From positions 66,486,935-66,544,934 of the forward strand of contig CM043950.1 in NCBI GenBank assembly GCA_014529385.2: DNA of 58,000 bases, read 5' to 3'. Positions 1-10,133 of the stretch are shown here, in pieces. The notes below the pieces were generated by a model. That model ran no database searches, was not told where the DNA came from, and was given only the letters and a program-made list of their open reading frames with translations. Positions within the stretch are counted from its first letter, which is position 1. Every line of letters starts with the position of its first letter. Origin of the DNA: Adiantum capillus-veneris. Lineage: Eukaryota > Streptophyta > Polypodiopsida > Polypodiales > Pteridaceae. The position numbers were made by a program, and so were the translations under genes.

Positions 1-58
1 GGAGAGAGAGAGAGAGAGAGGGAGAGAGAGTGTGAGAGTGGGGGCCGGGCTTCAGTGC
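1..58. repeat. GA-rich microsatellite at window edge
   Basis: An interrupted (GA)n tract runs over about the first 48 bases and then a short G-rich stretch. It lies directly before the point where similarity to the second composite copy (29517 onward) begins. In that second copy the equivalent position is a poly-G run, so the composite boundary coincides with simple sequence in both places. Confidence 0.85.
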
Positions 59-496
59 AAAAAACTTGGCAAACCTACATATGAGAAGGGATAGAGGTAA
101 ATGGACTAGGTGGGAAGGTTTTTACATCAAATTACACAAAATTTTAAAAAGTTTGTAGGTATTCTTACCTTCAAATATAAAATTAAGAGGTAAATCTAAA
201 AATTTAAAGGTGCCATTACACTACACCTACGTTTTTTTTAAGCACTATGGACGGCTTGCAAAAAACATTTTAAGGGCCAACCAAAGAAACTAAGGGCTTA
301 AAATTTCAAGGATTCATAAAGGCAGGTTCTCACAATCTAACCGGGAACTTGCAAATGTAAGTGATTAAAAATAGTACACTAAATACTAAACCACTATTTT
401 TTGGGATTCAAGGTCAATTTGAAGCATTTATCGAAATGTATCCCCAACCCGAAACACTAAACCACGATACGAAATTCCAATTTTTGAACCACATTC

Positions 497-500
<4 letters not shown>

Positions 501-570
<70 letters not shown>

Positions 571-596
571 CAATCAAATTCACCTATATAAATTAT

Positions 597-646
<50 letters not shown>

Positions 647-686
647 TCTATATCTTTACCCACTACATTTTGGGAGTGAACGCGCG

Positions 687-724
<38 letters not shown>
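501..724. repeat. Cluster of (GA)n, (CA)n and (CG)n(CA)n microsatellites
   Basis: A (GA)n run at 501-567 is followed by (CA)n at about 599-643 and an alternating CG tract passing into CA at 681-724. The same order of tracts, with different lengths, is found in composite copy 2 at 30048-30283, so the cluster belongs to the repeat. The alternating purine-pyrimidine CG/CA block is a sequence type known to adopt Z-DNA. Confidence 0.9.
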
Positions 725-728
<4 letters not shown>

Positions 729-899
729 CTATTTCTCCATCTTTACCCACTTCAATTTTTACACACACACAAACATCCCTACTTCTACACTTTATCCCCC
801 TCTTTTCCACTTTCCTCACTACACTCCACAAATTACCAACAAAATGAAGTTTCCATTACATTTATACTCAAAATATATCAAAGCCATTTGTGCAAGTAA

Positions 900-1740
900 A
901 ATTTTGGCGTTGATAGATCACGAGTGATGAATGAGAAACTATCCAAACTCAAAATGTCCATAAACATCCAACACTACAATCATCAACAATCCATATCCCC
1001 TTCCTCCAAAGCATGGGAGTCTAATGTAGATTGCATTGACCACTTTTTCTTGGCCGTGTTGTGACTCGTTGTTGGTGAGGTCATTTTTCTCACATGACAT
1101 TCAATGAATGGCCTCGCTTGTTGTATAGAGTTACCAAATCCATCTTGAATGGGACATTGGTTGAAAGTCTTTGGCGGGATGTAAAACTCCCCTTGCTTGC
1201 ACCTCTTGCAAATGGAGCAAGAGTCTCTACATCAAAACATCAAAATGTGCTTTCTAAACCCGGATTTTCTTTCACCATCTCAAGAGCATGTGCATAGCAT
1301 TGGGGCCGCATTTGACTTTTTAATGGTTTGCTCTTTCATACCAATTTGACATAAATCTATCTCCTCACCATTATGAGCCATTATGGGAGAGTTGCTAGTA
1401 AAGCAATAATATTGTCATGGATACAAGTTAAGGCACTTGCCCACAATAGTGTTCATATTAAAACCCTTGAGTAGCATAACTTTGACTTGGTGCTTTCACA
1501 TATTACCCTTCATTGCCCATAGGCAATTACAACATCCCCAATCACAATTGGCATTGTACACAAGGTAACGCACCCCACCACGAGAAGATTGGCTCTTGAT
1601 TTTTTCCATAACTCTAGAACCCTCTTGAAAAAGGGCCACATCACTATCTGGGATAGTTTGAGCCCTTTCAATTGAATGCTCAATCAATTTTTGTATTGTT
1701 TTTTTCTAGACAATCCACCTTTCTTCGCTTCATCTATGTA
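900..1740 (-). pseudogene. MULE-type transposase, C-terminal part with SWIM zinc finger (broken)
   Basis: Read on the minus strand, 1687-1496 is an open frame ending in a degenerate SWIM-type zinc finger (C-N-C, then eight residues, then a K-H). The finger's third cysteine codon is a TGA stop, followed in frame by KHQVKVML. The distal C-terminal region continues with frameshifts to about 900. SWIM fingers at this position are typical of MULE transposases. The matching catalytic part lies just to the right but on the opposite strand because 1741-2718 is inverted. The same TGA occurs in copy 2. Not functional. Confidence 0.7.
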
Positions 1741-2718
1741 CAAAACCTTTCGAAATATTGAATATTTATCTTTTGGCTTTTGAAAACTGCCAACAACACA
1801 TTGCGTTACAAGAAATGTCAAGGACACTACTTTTTGCATCACCAACCCATGCTTTAACCCATATGCCAAAGCAAAAATTTTAGAGAAGATGTGTTTATTA
1901 TCTCTCTCTCTCATTTAAATTTCATTTTGTAGTTTCAACTCTACACAATTCTAGTCTTTGATAGTTATTAAAATGGAGTTCCAATTGCATGGGTCATCAC
2001 ATCAAGCTCAGAACAAGTAGTATTGTGCAATGGCTTAGACGCCTTTGAAATAGGGCTCTTGATTACAATAAGAGATGGGAGCCAAAAGCATTTCTTGTTT
2101 GACGATGCAACTGTTGAGATAAATGCTATAAGGTAACTCACTCTCATGTTATGGAAATTCTCACTTGTTCCTCTTTTCTGGTTTCACAAGTGTAGCTTAT
2201 GAATGTTTTTAACCATTGTCGTTTGTTTCAAACAGGGTGGTATTCAATATTCCAATTTATTTGTGCTTATGGCATGTCCGACGTAGTGGCTAAAAAATTT
2301 GGTAAAGAATGTCGAAGATTGGACAATAAGAGCTCTAATGCTTAGGCGTCTTGGTGCAATCATGAACATGCGTGTTGAAGGTGGAGCTTTAGAGGCTATT
2401 GCACAAGATAACATAAGAGATAGTGTTGTAGATTTCTTAAGGGATTTTGCACATGAGAATGCCTTCATCGAATATTTTTGCACTTATTGGGTCAAAAAAG
2501 TTGGTAAGTTTGATTTCTAACTTAAGCACTTAATTTCTACCAAAAAAGTACTATTGTTCTCTAGTACTTATGTCAAATCATTTTCTATGCTTGTGTAGAA
2601 ATGTGAAATAGAAGTGTGAGGATGCTTCCCCATGCTAATCGAGACACAAATGGAGCCATAGAATCGTGTCATGCTACATTAAAGTCTCACTTTCTATGCG
2701 GCAAGAAATATATATGGG
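1741..2718 (+). pseudogene. MULE transposase catalytic core, inverted relative to its own C-terminus
   Basis: On the plus strand this encodes a core with the block NRALDYNK-WEPKAFLV followed by the two-aspartate site, CLWHVRRS, then 2299-2520 (IRALMLRRLGAIMNMR). A block with DTNGAIES-HATLKSHFLCG follows near 2640-2700. These are typical of plant MULE transposases. An extra T after FLV and a deletion after HVRRS break the frame. In copy 2 the same core lies on the minus strand, collinear with the SWIM part, and both of its ends match copy 1 break points near 1741 and 2718. Copy 1 therefore carries a ~1 kb internal inversion. Confidence 0.7.
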
Positions 2719-3145
2719 TTGTGCCAACCACTTCAATGGTTCTTGATTTAGTCAAAGGCAAGACCCTCTACCTACCCCTTCAACAGTCTACGAGCTCCCT
2801 ATCTCTCTCTCTCTCTCTCTCTCTCAAGAAGAGGAAAAATTGCAGCTGGAAGTTGTAGAGGGACCTTGCGGAGAATTGTCATAAGGTGTGGAGACTATGG
2901 TCTAGGAGATCATGATGGAGATATTGCAGCAGGAGATTGGTCAATAGGTTGTGGCCGAGCAGCAGCCTCCACTCAATTGTCACCTTTTGTGGAACGTTGA
3001 TTTCAACAATTTGGGAGAGCACGTTCCACACCAGCAACGACCTCCACACAATCGCCATGTTGGATGGCCGGCCATTGCTTGTGGTGTTGGATGTTTGGAA
3101 GAGAGGATTGTGCACAACCAACCACCTCGAAGTACATTGCAGGGC
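2719..3145. other. Composite spacer with (CT)n, no clear gene
   Basis: This stretch holds a short (CT)n tract near 2800-2824 and sequence matching 32420-32896 in copy 2. Open frames are present on both strands but none is recognisable or maintained between copies. It ends exactly at the left terminus of element A. Confidence 0.6.
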
Positions 3146-3188
3146 CATTAGGAAGTGAATGGGATATAGGAGGGTCTCTTTATTTGGC
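3146..3188 (+). repeat. Left terminal inverted repeat of element A
   Basis: The first ~43 bases are the imperfect reverse complement of 12138-12180. The outermost ten bases (CATTAGGAAG) are perfect, and the inner part shares GGCCTCTTTATTTG-like sequence in both ends. Copy B has a degenerate left end, apparently with ~9 bp missing, and a well-preserved right end. Confidence 0.85.
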
Positions 3189-3510
3189 AGTTTAAGGGAA
3201 TGCTTAAAGCTTAAGCCAAGTTTGACCAAGCCTAAAATAGAGGGCAAAAAGGCCTATGCTGAGATTTAAAAAAAAACCATTTTCCTATTTTGAATTTGAG
3301 AATAGTTTATTTAGTAACCCAAAAGAGAGGGGGGTAAATGAATTTTCAAATGTCCTTTTCCCACCCCTCTTCTCTCTCTAACATATAAAACACACACACT
3401 CTCTCTCTTTCTCACTTAGAACTCATTAAAGGAGGCACTTTTTAGTCCCCCTGCCAGAAAAGCAATTTTTTCACATTCTCTCACTGCATTCTCTCTCTAA
3501 AACGTGAGCT

Positions 3511-3511
<1 letters not shown>

Positions 3512-3561
<50 letters not shown>

Positions 3562-3686
3562 CTCTTTTCTCTCATGTCACTTCCTCTTCCAATCATTAAG
3601 GAACATTCTTGGCTGTCTCTTTTTGAAAAAGCGCAGATCCTCCAAGGTTCCAGATCTGTCCTCTCTCCCACTCTCTCTTCCTTTAT

Positions 3687-3748
<62 letters not shown>

Positions 3749-3764
3749 CCCCCCCCCCCCCCCT
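3512..3764. repeat. (CT)n tracts ending in poly-C, leader of element A
   Basis: Two long pyrimidine tracts (about 3512-3555 and 3686-3745) end in a poly-C run at 3746-3764, a few hundred bases before the transposase gene. Copy B has a (CT)n-(C)n tract at the same relative place (16013-16095). The tract is therefore an ancestral part of the element's 5' region. CT-rich leaders are common in plant genes; any regulatory role here is inference. Confidence 0.8.
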
Positions 3765-4092
3765 CATGCTTCTCCCACTCCAGCTCTAGCTGAGTGCAAT
3801 GGAAAACTCCATTACCTCTGTGTGCTGCAACATTTCTCTCTCTACAATCATGATCAACAATTCAAATTCAAAGGAGATTGAGTTGCACTCCCACTCTTTC
3901 TTCCCTCCACAACATATCTTTTTCTCTTAACTCTGAGTACTCTCCAATTCTTTCCTCCATAGCCACCTTTACCTGCTTGTAGCAGTCACCATTACACATT
4001 CTCACTAATTTTCTTGATTAACTAACACAATGTCTTTCAATCTTCTACCACTGCAAGACATTACTAACAAATCAAAATGATATTGATTAGAC

Positions 4093-6870
4093 ACTGATTT
4101 AGAGTAGGAGTATGCAACTGTGAAACTTGGCACATCTAATCCCAATGTTGGAGACCAGCTACGAAACCATGGATGCAAGGCAATCAACTTATGGGTTGAT
4201 GGCCATATTTACCCCGGTGATCCAATGACAAGTGCATCACCACATTTCCGTAATGTCACTGAGCTACTGCAATTTATTGAAGATGGGAGAGACGGATTGT
4301 TTGGCTACTGCTGGAGGTTACATTCAGCTTTTTTCAATGAAAGGGAAGCAAGAAAACATCTCTGTGCTGCCTATTCTTCATTGAAAGAGAAGTATGTGAA
4401 AGACATTTAGCAAGTCAGAGAGGAAGCCAATGAGAAGACGAAGCAGCTTAATGCCGAGATGTGAAAGCTTATTACAAAGGCAGAGCATCAAAAAATGGAG
4501 CAAGATCGTTGTCTAGACAATTATGTTCGCTACAACACACTGGACTTAATATGCACCAGCGAATCGATCATCTTACACACATTCCATTGGGCTATCGCAT
4601 TCGCAAGCGCAGAGACATGCGATGTCTATGCTATCTTCAAGCGTGGAGCTCGAAAGAAACGTATCCGTCAAACTCGGTAGGAATACAAATGCAAGCTTCT
4701 AATTTTGAACATTTTTTGTAGATTGCTGTAATATTATTTCAATATATAGGAACTTGGCTCGGACGATCATGGGAATCGAGTCCAATACTGAAATGATTGG
4801 ACATACTCTGCTACAACATATCATCAAACCAAAGGAGTTGGTGGAGCTATTGGATGATCCATCCAATGCTGGCATTGCTAAAGTTTTGCGCCAGAAGTAT
4901 TACAGTGAGTTGAAGAACATTGTTTCGCCTCAGGAGATGATGGAGGTGTGTGACAGCGCAGGAATAAGTTTCAAGGCCTACGAAACTTTGTATAGGCTTG
5001 TCACACTAGGTCATAGAGAAAAAGGTTTGTTTAGGTTGCTGCCAATGCCTTACAGTATTAGCATCGCAAAAAGGTGCACCAATAATGATGTTGCAAGCTT
5101 GTTAGGTGGATTTCAATATGTGGAGGATGTCCTGCCACTAGAAGAGAACAAATCTTTTCGTTACAACGAGTTCAATAATGTCTATGTTGACTTGTTGAAG
5201 CTCCAAGAGTCAATGATTAGATTTTATGGGTTGACACAGGAAGAGTGTAATGGCAAAGTTATATTCGTGATGAAGCTTGATATGTGCCAGATTGTGAAAG
5301 GTCAACGGCTCGAAAGGGTAAGCGTTACGCTTATGAACAGAGCCTTGGTGGGTGTTGATGTTGAGCTAAATGCCAACAAGAAGGGAAACACCTGTTTAGA
5401 TGTTCAATCTGAGAAGAATATTTGGTGGCTGGTAGCTTTTCATGTCCCACATGAGACACATGAGTCTCTGAAATGGTATTTTAATCACACCCCAATTGTT
5501 GACGTCATTCGGCAACAACAAGAAGGACAACGATTACAGGTTTTAGATCTAGATACATTCCAAGTGGAGTGGCATTTGGCAAGAGACTTGAAAACTCTCG
5601 AGTGTAGGTTAGGATGCAAGCAAGGTGCAATGACCCTCTTTCCATGCAGTTATTGCTGCCATAGTAAAGTCTCATTAGGAACTGAGGGCAAGGGTAAGGG
5701 TAAGGGTGGCAAAGCTACAATCAACTCTACGAAAGGTAAGGGTAAGGGTAAGGGTAAGGGTGGCAAAGCTGCAGTCAATTCTACAAAAGGTGCGACCACT
5801 ACACAACAATGGGTAAAGCACTCCAACAATGGTTTCAAGGCATCCTCAGTTGTAACCAGAGTGTACCCCCTAATCGAGACATGGATGATCCAAATTGGGA
5901 TCCTATTCTACCGATTCCTCTAATAAATATGAATGTGTGCACTCTTCAGGCCCATCTACAAATTCTTGACAAGTTGCTAAGATCCATATTAATTATGCTT
6001 GGAATATGGAGCCTGCAGAAAGAAGAAAAGAGTGTATCAGAGAACTTGAATCTCTTCTATCAAGCGTTGGCTTGCATGGCGGTGCACTAGAGCTATCAAA
6101 GGATAGGAAGGCATCTGGAAGTACACAGGATGGTCCTAATAAAATATGTATGGGTGGTAGTAAAGCTAGGCATATGATTTCAGACTATTCTAACTCTCAA
6201 AGTCCCAGTGAGTTTCAATTGTGGAAAAAGGTGTGTGACATTACCACCTATAGAGGTAATGAAGCAGCCCTAGGAATTAAGCATGCTCGTGTGTAGTAGT
6301 CTGTAGATGATATTTTTCATTTGCTTGAAAAGGTAAATCTAACTTTTATTGAGATATCCACTTTAAATTTTGTAATCAATAGTTTCACAGCACAAATGGT
6401 GGATGCCTGGGGGGAGACACACATAACACATTACATGGTGGGTTGAACACTTTGTCTTTGGAATAAAAAAACATCGGTGTTTGAACTAAAGGTTTATATT
6501 TTTGCAACATATTCTTTTTGCTCATAGCTCATTTTTTCTTGACACATTCGGCTCATTGGGTATCTGGAGTAGCCAAGGAATGGAGCGCTCACACTATCAA
6601 GAAAAGGCAGTGTATTTTAAAAATACAAGGCATGGAGGTGGGAGGAAAAAGAGCAATGCCCTGCATGAAATGTTCAATTGGTTCTACAGAGTTTTAGCGG
6701 GAAGAGAAAGGAAAAAGACTAGAGTACAAAGAAGCTTGAAATGCTGATTAGAGAAAGTGGTTAGCGTGAGGCGATCGCAATCATATCATGCTTCTAGTGC
6801 AAAAGATCGATTTTGACGGTGGTTGGCGACAAGGCGACAAAATGGCAGACGTTGGGTGGAAAATCAGTAA
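4093..6870 (+). pseudogene. Gene 1 of element A: large DDE-like transposase, inactivated
   Basis: Exon 1 (to 4676) encodes a region with LWVDGHIYPGDP, then a charged, probably coiled-coil stretch, then a basic patch. A 73-bp GT-AG intron (4677-4749) precedes the main exon. Inside that exon are an acidic motif MKLDMCQIVKG near 5270-5300 and ARDLKTLECRLGCKQG followed by PCSYC near 5585-5655, which look like catalytic-core motifs. A Lys-Gly repeat made of GGTAAG units follows (5690-5765). The C-terminal block has HITHYM, then HILFA and QGMERSHYQ. This order resembles an uncharacterised transposase-like family I recall from cnidarians and other invertebrates. A frameshift near 5880 and stops at 4408, 6294 and 6745 kill the frame. 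Copy B is at 16399-19143. Confidence 0.65.
5690..5770 (+). repeat. GGTAAG hexamer repeats inside gene 1
   Basis: Two blocks of GGTAAG/GGCAAG repeats encode Lys-Gly runs separated by a ~60-bp repeat unit. Copy B has only a short version (near 18000-18050). The repeat therefore expanded in A, within a low-complexity linker of the transposase just after its PCSYC motif. Confidence 0.8.
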
Positions 6871-7033
6871 ATTATTGACACTAAACATTCCCATATTGAG
6901 CATACATTGTAATGCCACGTGATTTGTTGATGCCCCAATCAGTGGTTTCATGTAACAAATTTCGACAATTTTGGAGTTATTTTGGAATTTTAATGGTGTT
7001 ATTGAGTTTTTAAGTTTTTAAAAAAATTTAGTA

Positions 7034-7042
7034 CTTTATAAG
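7034..7042 (+). promoter_or_regulatory. TATA-like element upstream of the A histone gene
   Basis: The sequence CTTTATAAG lies about 100 bp before the proposed ATG at 7135. Copy B has TATATAAG at the same place (19311-19318), and the diverged copy C has TTTTATAAG at 25695-25703. Conservation of position in three copies suggests the histone gene has its own promoter. The transcription start is not determined. Confidence 0.5.
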
Positions 7043-7134
7043 TCAAAACTCACAACATGAAGTTCATTTCTTGTTTGCACATTCTAGAAGATCCACTCGA
7101 GCACAAACGCACACGCACTCACATCCTGCACCAC

Positions 7135-8306
7135 ATGGATGATTCACACGAGCAGGCTGACACTATGCACAATAATACCACCACAACCACTCACACCACA
7201 AAAAATCCGTAGCCGAAACCCCATACAGAATCCACAGCTTCAAATCCACACCCCCCACCACAAGTGGATAACCTAGTGGCCCAACTTGCTCCAAACACCC
7301 AAGAGCCTCCCCAACCATCAAATCCAGATGATCAAAGCAACATGCGACACATATTTGGAGGTCTCGACGATTTAACCCATGCCACTCGCACACCTCTTCT
7401 AGATCCCCCACCGATTTCACCTCTTTGCAGAGCAACGCAAGAAACTAGAGAAACATAAGAGGAATATCAAGGTCCGCTTCAAAATCCACCACCATTGCCT
7501 CCTGCCACAACCACTGGTGCTCAAGCCACCTCACATACTACGCCGCAAAAGTTTCCACCGCGAATCAAAGAAAGAGTAATCAAGGTAATACCAAGCAACC
7601 CGGTATCTAAAGCAAAAGAGGCCAAGAGGAGGAAAAGACAAAGGGATAGGGAAAAGAAAGAGGCAACTAAAAAGGAAGCCCTTAGAGTACAAGAAGACAG
7701 AGAGAGCAAGAGGAAAGGTAGAGAGCTAAGATTGAGAGAGGCCAACTTACAAGCACGAGCAGAGGCATAGAAGAAGGCGGCACAAGATAGAGCTCAAGCC
7801 ACCTGACAAGCAAAGGCTGGGAGCTCAAAGCCTTCAAAAATCCCTCAGAGAGCCAAGTAATGTGCAAAAAGAAAAAGACAAGGTGACACCAGAAGAGCAA
7901 CAAACCCAAGAGGAGAGGAGGAAAAAATACAAAGATGATCCTCCTCAATGGGCTAAGTAGGCGGCTCCTCCACCACCATTAACAACACAGAAAAAGCGGA
8001 GATGGAGGCTAGGCACAATGGCTCTGCATGAGATGAGGAAATACCAAAAGAGCACTGAGCGAATCATACCCAAAGCGGCCTTCTCTCGGGTGGTGAGAGA
8101 GATGATAGATGAATATAGTGATCCTGTTACAAGAATACAACGCGTAGCTTTACTGGCCTTACAGGATGCCGCCGAAGACATTTTGGTATATCTTTTTCAA
8201 GATGGAGTCTCCTGTATGGTGCATGAAAAGCGTGTAACTTAAAAAAAAAACGGATTTAGCCTTAGCACTAAATGTAAGAAATGAAGGATGCCTTCATAAG
8301 ATGTAG
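7135..8306 (+). pseudogene. Gene 2 of element A: histone H3-fold (CENH3-like) protein with long tail
   Basis: The ATG at 7135 opens a Thr/Pro/His-rich N-terminus, followed by a Lys/Arg/Glu-rich, probably coiled-coil tail (about 7550-7950). From about 8018 there is a C-terminal histone fold: MALHEMRKYQKSTE aligns with the H3 alphaN helix, FSRVVREM with alpha1, ALQDAAEDILVYLFQD with alpha2, and H-KRVT plus LALALNVRNEG with the end of alpha2 and alpha3. Full length would be ~390 codons, far longer than H3 (136). Breaks: in-frame stops near 7209, 7456 and 7768, a base lost near 7870, and a stop at 8240 before alpha3. The I-IP-AAF spacing, AED and RVT resemble CENH3 more than canonical H3. Its role in the element is unknown. 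Confidence 0.82.
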
Positions 8307-8457
8307 TTTATCCCATGTACTCTCTCTTCATGAGATTTGTAATCTTTCTCTATAATATCAATCGGCAAATTTCTACCATTCCGAGAAATTGTTCAATTTT
8401 AATTTGTACATTTTTTTTTTATAAGTATTTGAATTGTTGGATATGTTAAATTTAAGT

Positions 8458-9823
8458 TCACCACCATGGCTCCATTTTTGCCCGCCAAGGCACACACGTG
8501 CACAGAACCTCGTGAGCGTTTAAGGTGAGAGAATCTTTAGCGAGTATGCCACTTAATACTTTATACTTTAGCAGCTTTGCATAACCATTCTTGGAGAACT
8601 CTGTGTTAGCAACTCTAAGAATCGATGGCCCCAGATGGCTCAGGTAGTGCCAAACATAACTATCTCTACCCGTGGAGACGTTGCACGAACCTCCAGTATG
8701 CATTGCGAACTTATCAACATGATAAGCCGTCTGCAAAGCATTTTAATCGATATTACCACTTGTAGTAAGGAATACTAGAAATTCTACCAGGTTTAGATTT
8801 ATTTACCTCAATTTCTTCATCCCTCTCTTCAAGATTTTTCTTTGTAAAATCAATGCTAGATCGATTATCTCTACCAATTGCAATCAGAGGTTTGTGTGGA
8901 TGAAATGGGCTGTTTGGTACACTTTCGTAAAAATAGGCACATGATTTTATTTCCACTAGTGTACTTGCTACTGTTTGCACCAATTGTTGTTCGTTTTCAC
9001 TGGGGAGGAAAGAGAGGCTTGCTGGGAGATCTTGGTCTTTGAAATCAATTTGAAAATTGACTTTCTCTTCCTTCCCACTGGGATCCTTCATGCCTGCATA
9101 GATAGCAAGCACTGCAAGCGACTCATCTTCTCTGAGTCCTAACGTTTTGGCAATATCTTCAAGGAACAAAAATTGACAATCATCCACCACCACTAGATGC
9201 AAAGTGAGAATTCGGAGGTCCAGGATCTCTTCCAACACCTCATCTCCCTCTATCATTCGATCTTCCTTCTCAGTGGTGCTAGGATCTTGCATGAGTACGA
9301 GTGCCATAGGTGCTTTGGCCTACTCATCTATCTCTTTGATAACTTCATTTGATTCCTCCACAATTGTCACAGGAGGTCTTTGGTTGACCTTTTCCTTTGG
9401 TTTTCCCTTGTCCATGCCCTCAAGCACAAGTAATGCCAGAACCATGTCCCATGAAATAAATTGGGTGCCTATGCACCTCATGCCCAAATCCATGAGATCA
9501 TCGTCATTCTCTATCTTGAAGTCCCGTTCCGTGAGGCCTTTAATAAACCTCAACAAGCAAAACCAGAAGTTTTTGTCAGCCGCATAGAGATGCTTCAAGA
9601 AATCCACTGGCAACCACGCCGTGGCGGATCCCTCAAAGATTATGGCATATTCCTCCATGTGTTGCACCATGTAGTCAAGAAAGCTTCTGAATGCCTCTGC
9701 ATGAAGGTTGGCAGTGGCCTGCATATCAATTGTCCCCTTGAACACACTGAGTAGTTCATGTGCTTGATCTGCAAGTCCTACCTTTTCTAATTGTGTGAGA
9801 AGTGCATTAGTAGACGTTGCCAT
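8458..9823 (-). pseudogene. Gene 3 of element A: unknown two-exon protein
   Basis: The ATG at 9823 starts 167 codons to a TAG at about 9320-9322. The frame then reopens for ~185 codons (to 8807), so a single stop divides exon 1. A 76-bp GT-AG intron (8731-8806) leads to exon 2, which contains FAMHTGG, WHYLSHLGPSILR and AKDSLTLNAH. Copy B has glutamine in place of the stop and the same 76-bp intron. Relative to B, the C-terminus after NAH is lost at a junction near 8460-8520. No known domain recognised; no signal peptide or membrane segment seen. A TATA box lies at 9892-9899. Confidence 0.65.
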
Positions 9824-9891
9824 GGGTTCGTTAGAGCTTAGAGCTAGAGTTTTGTGAATGTGAGAAATGAAGTTTAAAAACTAGAAAGTCA

Positions 9892-9899
9892 CTTATATA
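9892..9899 (-). promoter_or_regulatory. TATA box of gene 3, element A
   Basis: On the minus strand the sequence GTATATAAG lies ~70 bp upstream of the ATG at 9823. Copy B has GTATAAAAG at the equivalent site (22845-22853). This supports the chosen start codon. Confidence 0.6.
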
Positions 9900-10133
9900 C
9901 CCAAGTCACTTTTTCAAAAACACCTTAATTAATGTCAAAATAACTTAAAACCCTTTAATTTTAAACAAAATCACGCGACAAAGCATTGAAAGAAACCAAC
10001 ATTGAAAAAATGTGTGCTCCACAACAAATAAATTGCACGTTTCAATCGAAAACTTGAACAAGCTGAGAATAAACAAGTATGTGCAGAAACAAGATTTGAA
10101 ACACCGTATGTATTAATATGGACAAAATCCATG

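Noticed and set aside
498-899. Open frames of Arg-Glu, Ser-Leu, Thr-His or Val-Cys repeats here and at 3471, 26705, 28798, 35623, 43473, 44647 and 45438
   Set aside because: They are translations of (GA)n and (CA)n microsatellites and have no conserved coding content.
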